From NCBI GenBank assembly GCA_019095985.1, contig CM032661.1, positions 13,492,885-13,556,884 of the forward strand: DNA of 64,000 nucleotides, read 5' to 3'. Positions 11,346 to 43,900 of this stretch are shown here, one piece after another. Position numbers and translations under genes: made by a program. Positions within the stretch are counted from its first letter, which is position 1. Every line of letters starts with the position of its first letter. The notes beneath the pieces were generated by a model that did not search any database, was not told the DNA's origin, and saw only the letters and a list, made by a program, of their open reading frames with translations. Origin of the DNA: Streblospio benedicti. Taxonomy: Eukaryota; Annelida; Polychaeta; Spionida; Spionidae.

Positions 11346-14300
11346 AAGTGCGATTATAAATAAGCACATTTTCGTTTACATTTACTTACATCATTATGTG
11401 TACATCTGATCAGACAAATATTTTCATCGCGAAAATCTATAGTTCAGAAAGTTATAGGAACGTTTGATAAACAGGCGTGGTGTGTATATAGGCCTATATC
11501 ATATCTCCACAATTATCGCAATCTGTGATCATGGCAAATGGTATAAACTGCACCAAAATCTCTCTAAAACACAATGTCCCCAAGATAGAAATCACGTGTC
11601 CATGGATGCACTTTTACAGCGAGTGTATACAACACATGTGTAGTGATATAAACTTACATTAGAATACATTGAAAATGAATTGCGGTTTGTGAAAAGTTTA
11701 ATCACACAAAGATCAACCACATTAATGCTATACCCATATAAATAACGCAAACTATCACGAATAAGAGATATGTAATGTAGGTTATAACTTATATACAGCT
11801 ATATTTGCTCGTTGACATGATTGATGTTAACCGTAATTTCACACATACATATAATATTTGGTTGATAACTTTTCTTTCAAACAAGTCTAAAATGTGGAGT
11901 TTTGATAATCTATTACATTTGAATGTTTGCTAACACACACCCAAAATTTGATACACGCATTAATCAAATGGTGTAGATCGTATGAGATGGCATCGTCCAA
12001 GTATATGTGTCATTTTAAGCCACATTTAATAAAAACGATTTATATAATACATATTTTCAGCTCTTATGAATTGTAAACGTGTAATAAACACACACTATGT
12101 CCTGTAGTTTAGTTCTGGGTGCTAAGTAATCATTATGTATATTCTAATTTATTATCAGGACAACATTTTGGATGCAAGGTTGTTATTACATTAAGACGTG
12201 TAGCTGATTATAACAACCCACTGTAGTAGTCAAATCCACAAAGTACCCTTTGCAACGTATTCAATGACATTAAAATGTCATAAGATAAGTTTCTACTACT
12301 CTAAATGAAACATTTCTATGTCCGTTTCCAAATGTTGCATAATTTGAAGATCCCGAACCAAAACATTCAACCATCTTGATTGTAATTAATACGGTTTAAG
12401 TATGTTTAATTGTAGTGTGTGGTAAATGATGAAATGACGTTATCCATGTGTGTGTTTCCCCATTTATGTATTTACTGATGCATATATTATGTAAATTACG
12501 TCATATTATTTTTGTATCAATTATTGCATTATATGGCAAATGAAATAATTTCATCAAACAAAAGACAGTTGTTATCATGATCAATTACAAAACGATAACT
12601 TTAAATGCCCGTAACTGTATTAAGATGAACATTTCTTGGAGGAGAAACATAAATCATAAACACTTGTATAATTTACTTACGTGCATATGATGCCCCTTTT
12701 CTTTAAAAAAAAAAGATCATATGGCAGTCGGGAGTTTGTATGCTAGTCATTTCTCAGGGCCTGAATAGAGACTTTTGCAATAATTTAGGAGAAAACATTG
12801 ACGTCCCCATTAACCACCTACACGTGCAACAAACATGGGACGTTTAATTTATATAGCAATATATTGCTAATATGTTTCCCAACCCCACTTTCTAATCCAG
12901 ATAGTAGCAGGGCTTAAGTGAACTCAGTTAATTGGAGCCAGCATGATATGCTTTCACATTCTAACCACATTGCAATGCATATCTCTTATCTCTACAATCC
13001 CATTAGCTATTTGCTATATTCATAAGATAGTTTCAACGATGTGTGCTTGGCTATTTTTATTTATTCTCTCTTTACTTTATGTCAAAGCGGCGGTCATTCA
13101 GAAATTTCGACAGACGACAATTTGACTAGAGCGTGTAAAACACCAGATCGCCGTCTTTAAGGTCACCGTAAACGTCACTTTATCGCTCGCAATTCATTAG
13201 GAATTTGGACAGCTTTTTCAATGTATAATTTGTGTTCACATTGATACAAAAATGTCGCTATCATTCTTGGTCATGGTCTTCACAAATCAAGGAGAGTCAG
13301 CCATGAAAAATGGCGGTGTAATCAAGATAACCATCATCTACCTGCTGAGTAACCGTTATATAATTATTTCATATTTACCCTTGGGGTCTCATTATGATTT
13401 CAATCTCAAAACGTTAAATAGCCTCGGCAGCAATGTGCTGAATTCTTTGTTTCAGCCATAGGACCAAGATGCTATCAAAACAACACAGATTTAGTTCAAT
13501 TGTACTGACATTCAAGAGCGTGTTGCATGTTCTTTAAATAATATGTTCGTGTACGAATGTAACACACTCACACACACAAACTTTCCATTGCGTCTGGAAA
13601 ATTATACAGATATAATCATAATAGTATTTCAGAAGTTGTTATTAATACAGCAACATACAGCATAACACCCAAAAAATGACCACAAAGGACCACTTCAAGA
13701 ATTTTTACCGTTTGTCCCTCTCCATTCTTTTTATAAATACCACCTCTCTATTGACACCGTTTAAAAACTACCCCGTATAGGTCATTTAGAGGGTTTCTAA
13801 TAAATAATTATATTCTGTTAATATGATTACAGTAAGCATGTAAGTTGATTACAGTAATCATGTAAGTCTGACATGTCAGACTCATCCGACCTGACCCACG
13901 ACTGATTATACTAATCCACAACATTGTTATTACTACCCCGATCTCAGTCGGGTAGGGCTAGAGTCGTGGACTCAATAGTGTGCAGCCGACTTAACTTCAA
14001 CCAGTATAACATGGATCGTGAATGCTACCATGTGGTGTAATTGTATGTAGAGAATGCATATTGGATTACCGGAACGATCAGGGTTCTGTGTGGAACTGTT
14101 TTCACAATCGCCGGCGATGTCATTGGTGCGAGGAATCCAGTTTCAACAAATCAAACATACTGCGATTATGAATGTATGAATATACGTTTAGTGTTTTACT
14201 ACTCTAATTGATGTACAAACATGAACAATGGACATACGTGTAAGTGGCAAGTTTTCCCCGTATAAAACCAAATGAAAATGTTGTACATGTATGTCAATAT

Positions 14301-16048
14301 TGATGCAGGTGTCCGTGCCTCCGTGCAATGCCGTCAGCAGGATACCATTCTCACATGGAACAATTCATACATTTTGTTCACAAATATATGTAGAGTTCAT
14401 ATTTTATAATCACATAATTGCTTTATAGTCAGTTAAGAAGTGCATACCATCAATTAGGGTGCTGGATCGTCTATGTTGAAACGGTAACACATATTTACTT
14501 GCAACTTTTAAACCTATTTGACACGACGTCGCTCTTTGTTCCTAATAGAAAGGCACTAATTATAAGTGCAATCATATATTTTACACTCTTAGCTTATGGG
14601 GTAATAAGAACATGGGAAATAATTCACCTATTTTCATGTTTTGACTGGGATGTTGTTTAAAACATGCCTATCATTCTTGTGCATGATGGAGTGACTATAA
14701 AATTCCACCGGTGTTATTTTCACGTCGTCTCTTTTTACATTTGGAATAGCACTTTCGCGTAGATGATTCTTACTAGAGGTGGTGGACTATGTGTCAATCA
14801 TTCAATATCCCATCTTCGAACCGCATATTGCTACGTCTGGCAAGTTTTCGGTTACATTATATGTGTTTGAAGAGTACACATACCTTGTTTCCTGTGTTGT
14901 CAACACTGTTCACATCCTATCCCCAACAATGGACTTATCACCTGTTTCGCAAGTTCCTGTCTAAAGTACTCCAAAACAACAATAGCGTCTGTTATAACAA
15001 ATGCTCCCTAGTTTCATCAAGGGCTCTCTTAATGTGCATTCTGAAAATCGCTGTCCAATTAAAATCCACTCGAAATTCGTGCATGCTTACTTCCCTAATG
15101 GGGTTTTATGTGCGCTGATTTTTGTGGGGCTTAATACGTAGTCTGCTATAGAGGCAATTCTTCTCGATCAATTCTCGAAGAGACAGAGACTTAAAAATGT
15201 TCTTTGACAGCATTACATGCGAAACATTGCAGAAGGTAGAGATTACGTCAAAAATGATTGATATGTTGGGCATGCGTCTTGACCTTATTCCTTAATCTTG
15301 TAAGTATCTATTCCACTGTATGATTACGCCGGTGTAGCATCAATATCACTAATATAACATTACATTTAAAACTTTTCGTGGTATGTAAGATCTTCTCATG
15401 CCATATATCTACGTCAGTATGTGGTTACCATGGACATGGCTTATTGTTACGCATAGCACTGATGCTAAACATACACTGAAATGTCACAAATATGTATCCT
15501 TGGTGCACAGGTTTGATACCAGTAATCCAATATAAATGCATCTCTACCTGTTTTACATCCATAAACAACAAAGAACATGTCTCTTGAACCTCTAAAGCAA
15601 ACCTGCGGATAGTTAGACGCATGTGCCCTAAAAACTTATAAATTCGCCATCAGAAAAAGGGCAATTTTGGGAGTCAGCAGGCGGAACGTTTTTAAGGAAA
15701 CAAGGCGACCAAATGTTAGTGGGAGGGTGGTGCTGTATGGACTTAGTTTTGCCAGTAAATATGCTATTTTATTCATGAAATGAAGAATTTTATAATTCAC
15801 GCGCTTGTCTAGGTGCCAAGTCGGCAATGGTTTTCAGACAGATTGGGCGGCGCACTTAATTTTTTAGAAATATAGAAATATTTTGGAGTTTTTGTTTCAC
15901 TGATCACCAAAAATGTTTTCCCACACAATGAATGTCAATCTGGACCACAGTATCTTCAGATGTAATTGCTAAAACACGAACGTCTTCAAATGAAAATAAA
16001 AACAAGTCCATCCAATATCGAGTTTATATGGTACACTGCATGTGGTCT
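11346..16048. other. Non-coding, no gene recognised
   Basis: No supportable exon. It holds a 22-base tandem pair and an 18-base perfect palindrome (13823-13882), listed separately. Confidence 0.45.
13823..13882. repeat. 22-bp tandem pair plus perfect palindrome
   Basis: Two near-identical 22-base units built on TGATTACAGTAA and CATGTAAGT lie side by side. They run straight into the perfect 18-base palindrome AGTCTGACATGTCAGACT (13865-13882). Confidence 0.7.
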
Positions 16049-16211
16049 CATGTTAATATGTATAGTTTTTCCATGCAATAAACGAAAAAGTCCTAAAGTT
16101 TAAAAAAAAATATTATCTATTGGATACCTGGTTTCAAGGCAACAGCCTTATTTTCAATCTGTTTCAATCTGTTTTCGTTTATTGCATGGAAAGACTATAC
16201 ATATTAACATA
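16049..16211. repeat. Inverted repeat (foldback)
   Basis: The block with TTAATATGTATAGT and CCATGCAATAAACGAAAA at 16049-16092 returns in reverse complement at about 16174-16211, with a spacer of about 80 bases. The arms are roughly 38-44 bases with few mismatches. It is probably a small foldback element or a TIR remnant. Confidence 0.65.
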
Positions 16212-16510
16212 AAAAACAAGTCCGTGCACTTGATTACAATTTGATGTTTCCCTCTTGGCCCCCGTCTATGGTGCCATCCCTTCCAGCCTAAAGTTTCATA
16301 TTTTTTTCCAAGTCGTGGAATTGCTAGATTTTGGGGAATTATATGTATTTCACGTGAGATTTGAAGCATGGGCCATACCATCATGGAAAATGGTGTGTGG
16401 TATGTATACTACTATGATTTACAAATGCATCTATTAAAATACACATTACATACTACTATTATATGGAAAGGGTAACTAATAAGCACATAGATCATGGTAG
16501 CCAGGTCATC

Positions 16511-17001
16511 CGTTTTAGGTTTGATTTATGCTCTAGTATATACTTTTATTACTTCACACTATTGAAATAATCGGACATAGTCCTATGGAATTACAATTTA
16601 AATATTTCCACCAATATCCCACAGTTTCATTCTGTAGTAAATCAAGCAGGAAGTTGCTTTTGATTGGCTGGATTATGATCGGTTTGCATTGTAGATCATA
16701 TTTTGTTTGATTTGATTTGATTTGTTTCATCACTGCGATATGGTATACAAACTATACAATTATCATATTAGTAGATAATATACAGGTCCTATCAGTCACC
16801 TTTACAAATACTAAACAAAGTCTGACAGTCTTCATGATAATGCAAACTGAACAAGCTTCCTGATTAACTTACTGCAGATTTAAGCTAATGACTATTGGTG
16901 GAAATATCTAAATTGTAAATGTATCGGACAGTATCAGCTTATTTTAATAATGTGAAGTGATAAAGTATATACTAGAGCACAAATCAAGCCTAAAAAGATT
17001 G
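16511..17001. mobile_element. Foldback/MITE-like element with ~108-bp TIRs
   Basis: 16511-16618 and 16889-17001 are inverted copies of each other at roughly 85% identity by eye. Shared words are GCTCTAGTATATACTTT, CAATTTA and ATATTTCCACCAATA. The interior of about 270 bases has no coding capacity. Around 16695-16725 it carries a TTTGA-type pentamer array like the tail of the LINE fragment at 25219. The superfamily cannot be set, because no clear target-site duplication was identified. Confidence 0.65.
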
Positions 17002-17047
17002 TCTTGGCTCCCAGGTTTCTGTGCATATTAGATACCCTTTCTATATA

Positions 17048-17147
17048 NNNNNNNNNNNNNNNNNNNNNNNNNNNNNNNNNNNNNNNNNNNNNNNNNNNNN
17101 NNNNNNNNNNNNNNNNNNNNNNNNNNNNNNNNNNNNNNNNNNNNNNN
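17048..17147. other. Assembly gap (100 N)
   Basis: Exactly 100 N, the conventional placeholder for a gap of unknown size. The LINE fragment to its right is cut by the gap. Confidence 1.
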
Positions 17148-18055
17148 CAAGAGGCGAGGTTAATGTACCTCGTACTAGCATGTTTGGAACATTCTTCCTT
17201 GAGGGCTTCCCGTGAAAGACATGGATTGCACGCTTGACCTCTCTTTTCCAGCCATCTTTAGATGGAGTGTTCAGTAACAGATCATGAGCAGAGGGCAGAC
17301 CGTACATGTGTGTCAGCATCCGAACACCAGATGTCCAGGAGTTGCTGGACAGATCCTTGAGGGCCAGCTGTCTTTTGATAATTCGGTACTCTGCTGAAGA
17401 GGTATCATGGAGGAGTCTGGTAAAGGTGGTTAGAACTCGCTTGTGGATTTCACCCTCAATGGGCAAAATGCCGCATAGGAGGTAGGTGACAGGGTTGGAT
17501 GTACACTCAGGCAGGTGTTGCAGCTGTTTCATGGTCTTCCGCTGATACGCTTCCATAATCCTGACCGCAGAGGGATTGATGAGGGTGACCTCTAGGTTGT
17601 GTACCACACGTGGTAGGATGTAGGTGGACCATACTTTCATTGAGGTGCATGGATTTAGTCCATTAAGTCCATGGAGCCCTGCTCTAAAGAGACTGTACAT
17701 GGTTCTCCTTCCCACCTGGACACGTTTCTCGGCAGCTTCAACATCAAAGCAGATCTGATTGCTCTTTCGTACTAACCCTAGATGATCCTGGCTGTGAACC
17801 GCCTCTATGGCACTGCCTTGCAGATTCCATAGCTTATGTTTGTGTGTCCAGTTCCTGGATACTTCGCTGTTATGGACGATAACCTTGGTTTTAGTTTTAC
17901 TAAACTCGAACCTTTGCTGTCTAGCAAATTTGTCACAGACATGTATGGCTACCTTCATATCAATAGCATTCCTGTGGACTAGGGCTGTGTCATCAGCACA
18001 GGTAGGGCACCCTACGTATACTGTTTTGGGAATATGAACTCCAACACTCATAATG
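17148..18055 (-). mobile_element. LINE (non-LTR retrotransposon) RT remnant
   Basis: One open minus-strand frame of about 330 real residues. It carries a reverse-transcriptase palm motif, PTCADDTAL (family consensus Y/F/C-A-D-D), with the preceding GVHIP..VYVG block. A typical LINE C-terminal region follows (KTKVIVHN, LGLVRK, MYSLFRAGLHG, STYILPRVVHNLE). The 5' end of the element, including any endonuclease, is absent: similarity fades near 18055. The 3' end is lost in the gap. The frame is uninterrupted over about 900 bases, so the copy is fairly young. I do not assign a clade. Confidence 0.85.
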
Positions 18056-18144
18056 CACTCATAATGCACAATGAGCTTGTATCCTCCATCTACAACAGGT
18101 GCTTGATCTTGATAAAGGCTGATTGTCACTATGCACAAAACAAC

Positions 18145-36682
<18,538 letters not shown>

Positions 36683-39600
36683 AGTATTGGACGCTCTGTA
36701 TTTGTAAGTTTACAAACAAATAGTTGGACTATTAATGACACATCTATTAAAATGTGTGCAAATTTGAAAGTAGATCAATGTTTTAACCTCCAATGTCCTT
36801 GGTGCTTGCAGTTAATGGGTTGTATTTCCAAGACAAAGAATTATAGATGTTTAAGAATTAAAATGATAACAAATTAGTTGTATTCATTTTAGAAAGTGAA
36901 TGAAAATAGATCTGCTAGTATTGTTTATTATCAGTAGTTTAAAGCATTATATATGTTATATATTATTTGGTGTTATGAAAATCCGATTGCTGTTTTACGG
37001 TTTTAAATATTTATTTGTATTATGTTTCATATTACTGTATCATGTAGAAAGCTAAATGTATTAGGTAAGTATGATATTCATTTATTAGAGTATTCTGTAG
37101 TCATCATTGTTTCTGAGAGAATGGCAATTCTGCATCATAGTCCGTCCATTTTCATGTTAAAACCAGTCACTTTAGAAATATTATATATATATATATATAT
37201 ATGTGTATGTAATGTAATATCTATCCAATGATACTATGTAAAGATCTTGATTAAAATTAGATGATGTATTATAAACTCCTCAATTCTGTGATATTAAGAT
37301 GAGAGTTTCTCTAGCAGATATCAAATCATGCATTTTCATAAATTTACTTTGTCAATTTAAATTCACCAAAATATATAACTGTTAATATAGTATTCTGTTC
37401 TACTGTTGAATTACCATTTTGTTGATATCCTCATGTGAGTAAGACGGTAGACCGAATGTTGAATTGCTTCTTCTACTGCTTGGAAAGTGTTTTAATTGAA
37501 ATTTTTGCTAGGGACAGCTGCTTTATTGTGAGACTGAACCATTTTCTAATGACAGTGGACATCTGTCTCTGTGGCATGGAAATGAAATAACTTTCCAAGG
37601 ACATGTCAGTATGAAAATTCCAGATTTACTGGTACTGTTGTAAAATTTTTATGTTAGAAAACTTTGTATCTATGTTATGTATTTTCAATATTGAAATTGT
37701 GTTGTCGTAAACACTTGTGCTAGATTTATATTATACACAGAGTATTTATGTACAAATGTGCTCATTTTCATAATGAAAATATGAGAGATTGCCTGAATTG
37801 TAAATGAATGATCATGGTGTGAATGTTTGTAGTAATTATGTGCAGAGACAAGATGACATGTGGTCACATGTTTTGCACTAAAAAGGCAATGTCTGTCATC
37901 TAGAATTGTTTATTTATTTTTATCTTTTAATTGATACGGATATTAAAATGTTAAAACGTGATTTGTTGCACTGAACGTGTCCCAATAAACTAGCACAGGC
38001 AGGCAGACAAGTTGCTTTTGTGGAATTTACATATGAACTAATCTGATCTGTTGAATGGCCCTAAAACGTGGTCCTTATCTTGTTCTCATATGGCTGGATG
38101 CACTGGCATCTGTATCTAGAAAAAGAAAAACAATAACTGTGGGAATGGAACATGAATGTAGTCTTTAAAGCATAATTTAGGATATCTATTGGAACCTACA
38201 ATGTACATTTTGCTTTAATAGGTATCTTAAATTATTCTTTTAATCATGAATAAACCAGTATGAAGTGAATATACATTCAATGAATATAGTCATTGTTTCT
38301 CCTATGTTACAGATTCTAGAGGTTGGCTTAATGTTGTTTTTTTAACAAAAGCGTAGTAAATTTGTATCATCTTGTCAAATCAACATGTAAACGATCAAGG
38401 ACTTTCCTTTCAACTGATGAATGTTTCAAGTCGTGTTACTGTCAATGGCCTTGTTTACCTGACCATCACTACACGGGGTAATTTATTGTGAGCTCAAACA
38501 AATAGATCTATTAAATGATTTCTTAACAAGCTATCCTTTTGAAAATGTTTGTCTGCCAAATGAAACTTAACAAAACTTTCCATTACGTACGGCTCTAAGC
38601 CTTTCTTCTTTGATATAGCAGACTTCAGCTTTTGAGGATGTATGCACCGGCTTAGATTTTTATTTTACATTGTGATATAAGCTTTTTTATGTATAGATGA
38701 CCAAATTTTTTTTTCTATGAACATACAATGTACTTGATGTAATAATGCTTGTTTCTTTTTAAGGTCACAAGTGTTGTACACTTACACAATAAACAAGAAT
38801 TTTTTGTATTGTATTCTGTTTTCTATATGATATGATATCCCTGAAAAACTGTAAGGGCCAATACAAGGGCCAACCCACATTGAAATATACCATAGAAAGA
38901 AAAACAAAAAGTACAAAAATAATTTCTGAAAGAAATTTGTATTATTAAAGGCAACCATCTTGCTACAACAAGCTATCATATATCATATTCATAATCTGAC
39001 CAGAGCTCCGAATTAGTGAAGATGAAAGCTGCTGTCACGTGTAGTGGGAATTCTCAACCCGATCCAAACAAGTAGCCCCATCTTAGAAATCCAAGATGGG
39101 GCTTTTTAATGTCTTCCAAATTCATTCATGAATGATTACTCTCTGCTTGATATGAAGAATAAATTACCTGCGTCACACTTAGTATAGTGTCACATCTATA
39201 ATACATAGAAATAAAGATATAAACATGATTGTATTAATTTGAAATAAATGATTTGATTTTAGAACTTATTTTTGGCTTATTCAGCATCAGTCATGTTTGA
39301 CTTGAAAAAAGCTGGAAGAGCTGATATATTTGTTGTTAATAGAATTATGCTTCCTAAATTCATTCAACCATGTTAACAAGAGTTTGAGCATGTTCACTTC
39401 ATTTATATTAATTTTATAACATTTCTAGCTCTTCAGTTTATTAGAATAAATAATTAGCAACCTCAGCAAGGTTATTAACCGACTGATATCGATGGCCTAA
39501 TTTGATATGATCTATACATGTGTTTATATAATTTAATTGCGTGTTTAAAAAGTTGAATAGCTGATGTATAAAACCACTAAAATCTGATAAAGAGTTGTTT

Positions 39601-40998
39601 ATGAAGATTAAGCATTTCAAATGAACTCTATTTGGGATAGACGTTAATCCTATGTGGTAATACTAGAAATGGTATACATAGTATTATTAATATTCTAAGA
39701 AAATTTCCCAAACATAATAATTTTCTCTTTATTTCCATTTGACTTTACTCGTAATATTTAAAATTTTAAACTGAAGATGCTACAACAATGCCGTCGATAT
39801 AGTCTAGGAGATTTATTGACTTGGTAATTTGAGTTGTTGGACTCCTCATATACTAGGTCAATTGAGACTGATGTTTTGTCGAATTTTACACTTAATAAAA
39901 CAAAACAGCCTTGTGAATTAAAAAGCCAGATAAATAAATCTAAACCTAAGATTTATGGGCTTGAAATGAAGCTTTTTCAGTAAATAAAGGCAATGTTTCT
40001 TCTGTACATCTTGTGAGGTTTATTACTTGTAATTTTCAATGATATATAGTTGTACCCGGTAGAAACAGAAAACAATATATAAACATACATCTGTATAAGT
40101 GAAATTCCTTCCATCCGATGTATCGGAGAGGTGAGTTTTTCTAGAGCTATTTGATCTCATCAGCAAAATACAAAGAGCATCTGAGCATCACTTGGTGGTA
40201 GTATTCTATTATTTGTTATGAGACAGGAGTATGAAGAGGTAAAAGAAATGTGTATTTTGTACATTTTAGAGAAGTGTCATACACCAAATGTTTGCCACAC
40301 ATACAGAACATTGACACTTTCAGAACATGTTGTATATTTACTTATGTCATACACAGATACATTCTGTGATTTAGTACAGATAATACAATGGTTACACCTG
40401 TGGAACAATTCATCACATGTATTCATGTACCTTCTTATAATTACTCAACTTGATCATGAAAACTGGTTTATATATTTGGAAACAGACCTAAGTATGAAGA
40501 TTTAAGTCTTAATATTTTACATGTTATGGGGTTGTATCTTAAGATTCCTAAAGTCACCAGGATTTCTTTTGGAGAGAAACCAGGACCCAACTTGATCCCT
40601 ATCATTTCATAAAGCATAAATGTTTATACACAGTGTCTAGGCTTTTTCATTTTAATGTAAGTAACCCAGTGCACTTAAGTTGTCATTATTTAGGTCATCT
40701 TGATAATTCATTTTAATGTTCTTCTGGTGGGGCAGATGAAATCTAACCATAATAAATCGGTTAATCAAGGAGATGTGACTTTGACTTTCACGCTCTGCTA
40801 CATGGCCATTTTGAGAATAAGATACATAGTGGATTGGTGAGATGGAAATGGTTGTTTACCTATTATATTCCAGATAATGAGACTTCATATTTAAATGTTT
40901 CCAGTCCATTTCTTTTCACATGCTCTCTCATTTTCCAAGTAAAGTCCAAGTAAAGGATTTCATAATTGGAAACGACCACACTCACTAAATAGTTAATC
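36683..40998. other. Intergenic: TMEM67 3' UTR side and upstream of glutaminase-like gene
   Basis: No exon could be supported. The first part must contain the TMEM67 3' UTR. AATAAA words occur, for example near 37984 and 38788, but none can be singled out. A short (TA)n run lies near 37182-37202. The promoter of the next gene should lie toward the right end; no motif is convincing. Confidence 0.5.
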
Positions 40999-43900
40999 AT
41001 GGGAGAAAGACATGGAAACAAGTCTGTTATAAACCGGGTAGTTTCTGTTGATATTTTAGATGAAGACTCAACATTTGCATATGAAGATCAAGAGGAGACA
41101 AAACAGCATAATAACCATGGCCTGTGAGTAGTTTTATTTTACATGTTTTTATATTCTGCATAAATTTGTGTAGGATTATCCTATTTCATGTTTATCCATA
41201 AATGAGTAGACAGCGAGTTGGACACGCAGCCAAAATGTCATCAGTTCGATTTCCAGTCAGGACTGCTGGTGGTTATTGAGCCAATTCATTTCTTACTTTC
41301 TGCATTGGAATGTAGATCCTACATATTAAATAGGTACAGTTCAGGCAAATGACAGATTGCATGAGTGATTTTTTTCAAGTGAAAACTGACAAAGGATAAA
41401 TGGAATGACTAGGATGCCAATGATCTGATGTAAGATGCAAAGTGGTTAGAACATGCTCCAGGGTAGATAAAGGCTCTAAATTAGTGCATCTACAGTTTCA
41501 TAATATGTTTATGTGACTAATTGCACTCCGTGTACAGATATTTATGTACTAAATGTCTATTTGAATAAGAAATTTGGGAACGGACATATTTTTATGTCTG
41601 GTAGCATCATGTAGAAAAGTTATCACTTAAAATAAGAAATGTGAAAGTGTTTTTGTACTAAGTTTTTTGTTGAAAAATCAATTGCAATGTTAGCTTAATG
41701 TTACCATTTTCATTTAACTATGTATAGTCTTCGGTTGATTTCACTAACATGTGCTTTAGATGGAACATGTTATCAGTAACATACCAATAGAGAAAAACAT
41801 TGATAATCATTATTTTTCACTTAACATTTATACTTTATTTTATTCTCATTTTTCAACAAACCCATGTGCCTGTGTCCTAAACCTAAGACAACGAATATTT
41901 AACTAGATGTGCATCGACTTACCATTCATATTGTAATTGCAACTTAAGAACTGCAATATTAAAAAATATGAAGATTTCATTAGTAGACATGAATTGTAAA
42001 AACGTTTAGATAAATACGATTAATAAAGTTGAGTTAGATACATCAAAGTTTATTTGAAATTAAAATGGATGTAACTTATGTGAAAGATGTACCAAGTTTG
42101 AAGTTTGTGTGTCAGACAGTGTCAACAGTAATTGCATTTGAAATTAAAGTGACTCTTTGAGTTTAGAAGTTTCAAAGTTGGACAAAAGTAGTGGCCTTAA
42201 TGTATGTATAGAACATACCCATCTCTATATATATTCTAATAGTACTGGAGTATTTTTATATGGAGTGGTGTCCTAGTCTTCTATTACAGGTATGCTTGAA
42301 AATACCACCAAAATCAGTCCTTGAATAACGATAATAGCATTACGGAAAGATAGCATCCATATCCTTATTGTTACCACAGAAGCTTTTTTTGCCGTACCAA
42401 CTATTTGTATTAGTCTATAGATGGTTATAAGATATTGCTTGTGTATGGAGAACTTGTCCTCCCTTGAAAAAATCACTGAATTGATACTGATTTTTGGTTA
42501 ACATTGATAATGATGTCTCATGATCAGTAAGTAGCAATTTAACTTTTAATAGACCTTTAATCAATCTTTTTAGTCAAGGTTACTGTCAACATTGAAGAGA
42601 AATCTAATTTGTGGAAGCTAAATAAAAGACATTGTAGCTAGCGTCAAGTTCTTCAAGTTTGTCATGCATGTGTACATATCATATGAGTTTTTTCTGGTCA
42701 AATTGATGTCTTCTGAAATGCAAAGTTTGCATATGTTGTCTGCTTGTGCATCTATAGAATGTTATACCTTGTGTTATACATTTAATATCAATTCACAAAT
42801 ATTTTCAAACTTTTCTATCTCTTACACGCCCTTTTAGCAAGCATTTGGGATGATGGTATCATTCTGGTCTCACAACATTGTGGTCGTAAGTTTGAGTCCT
42901 GCCAATCCACATGATATAGTCAAATGGAAGCTTAGGGTTGTAAAATCTGTCTTCAGCTATGTCTAATGTTGGTAGGAATATGCTTGCTAAAATTTTGTGT
43001 GAGAGATATAGTAGTTTGAAAATGTACTGGGAAACATTTAATTCATAAATAGTCTTCATATTATTGATACTCCAGGACACACACAAATGATATTTATATA
43101 AGTCCACATGGAGAACTATAGAGGGGGTCATATAGCAAACATGTGATTTGTGATTTGCCCTAAATCTTGAGCGTGAATTGTGAATTGCCTTTATTAAGTG
43201 CGTGAAATGTGATGGAACCTGAGATGGAACCTATCATTGGTGACTGGTGATCTACTCATTACAAAGGGTGTGATTGGTGATTTGCCCTAAATTTTGCGTG
43301 TGAATTGTCAATTGACTGTATTTAAGTGCGTGAAATGTGATGGAGCCTATTCAATTGCAATTCCTGGGGATTGGTGAAAGATAATGAAATGTATTGGTGT
43401 CTGGTGATTTTGGAGAAAAAAACATGTTGGTGAATGGATTTTCATCAAAGCTATATACTCCCCTCACTATATGCATACTCCTTGAAGGGACTTGATATTA
43501 TAAAAGTAGGGTGTTTTTCATGCATGTTTCTCACGACATACATTAAATCATATCGTAACCCATATACATGTATTATTTATTTCAGGAGTGCAGCGGACTT
43601 TGTGCGTCATTTATTCGACATTTTGTCAGAAAGTGGAGATACTGTGTCAATTGCATCTTTTATCAAGGTATTTTTTTTTCTCATTTGGCCCTACAAAAAT
43701 GTTGGTAGAGCAATCACTGATATTTATGCATAATATCGAAGATTAATTGTTTAATGTCAATAAAATCAAATTTTGGTGAAATTCATTTTTGTAGCCTACT
43801 CTTAATAGGGTAAATGGTTGGGTATCAGTGTTAATCAATGTTGTAGGCATCATCATAATTGTTGTTGTTGTAGATTGACTATGCATCTATTTATTTAGCA

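Noticed and set aside
18034-18144. Upstream in-frame start for TMEM67
   Set aside because: It would place 37 extra residues, partly from the LINE boundary, ahead of the signal peptide.
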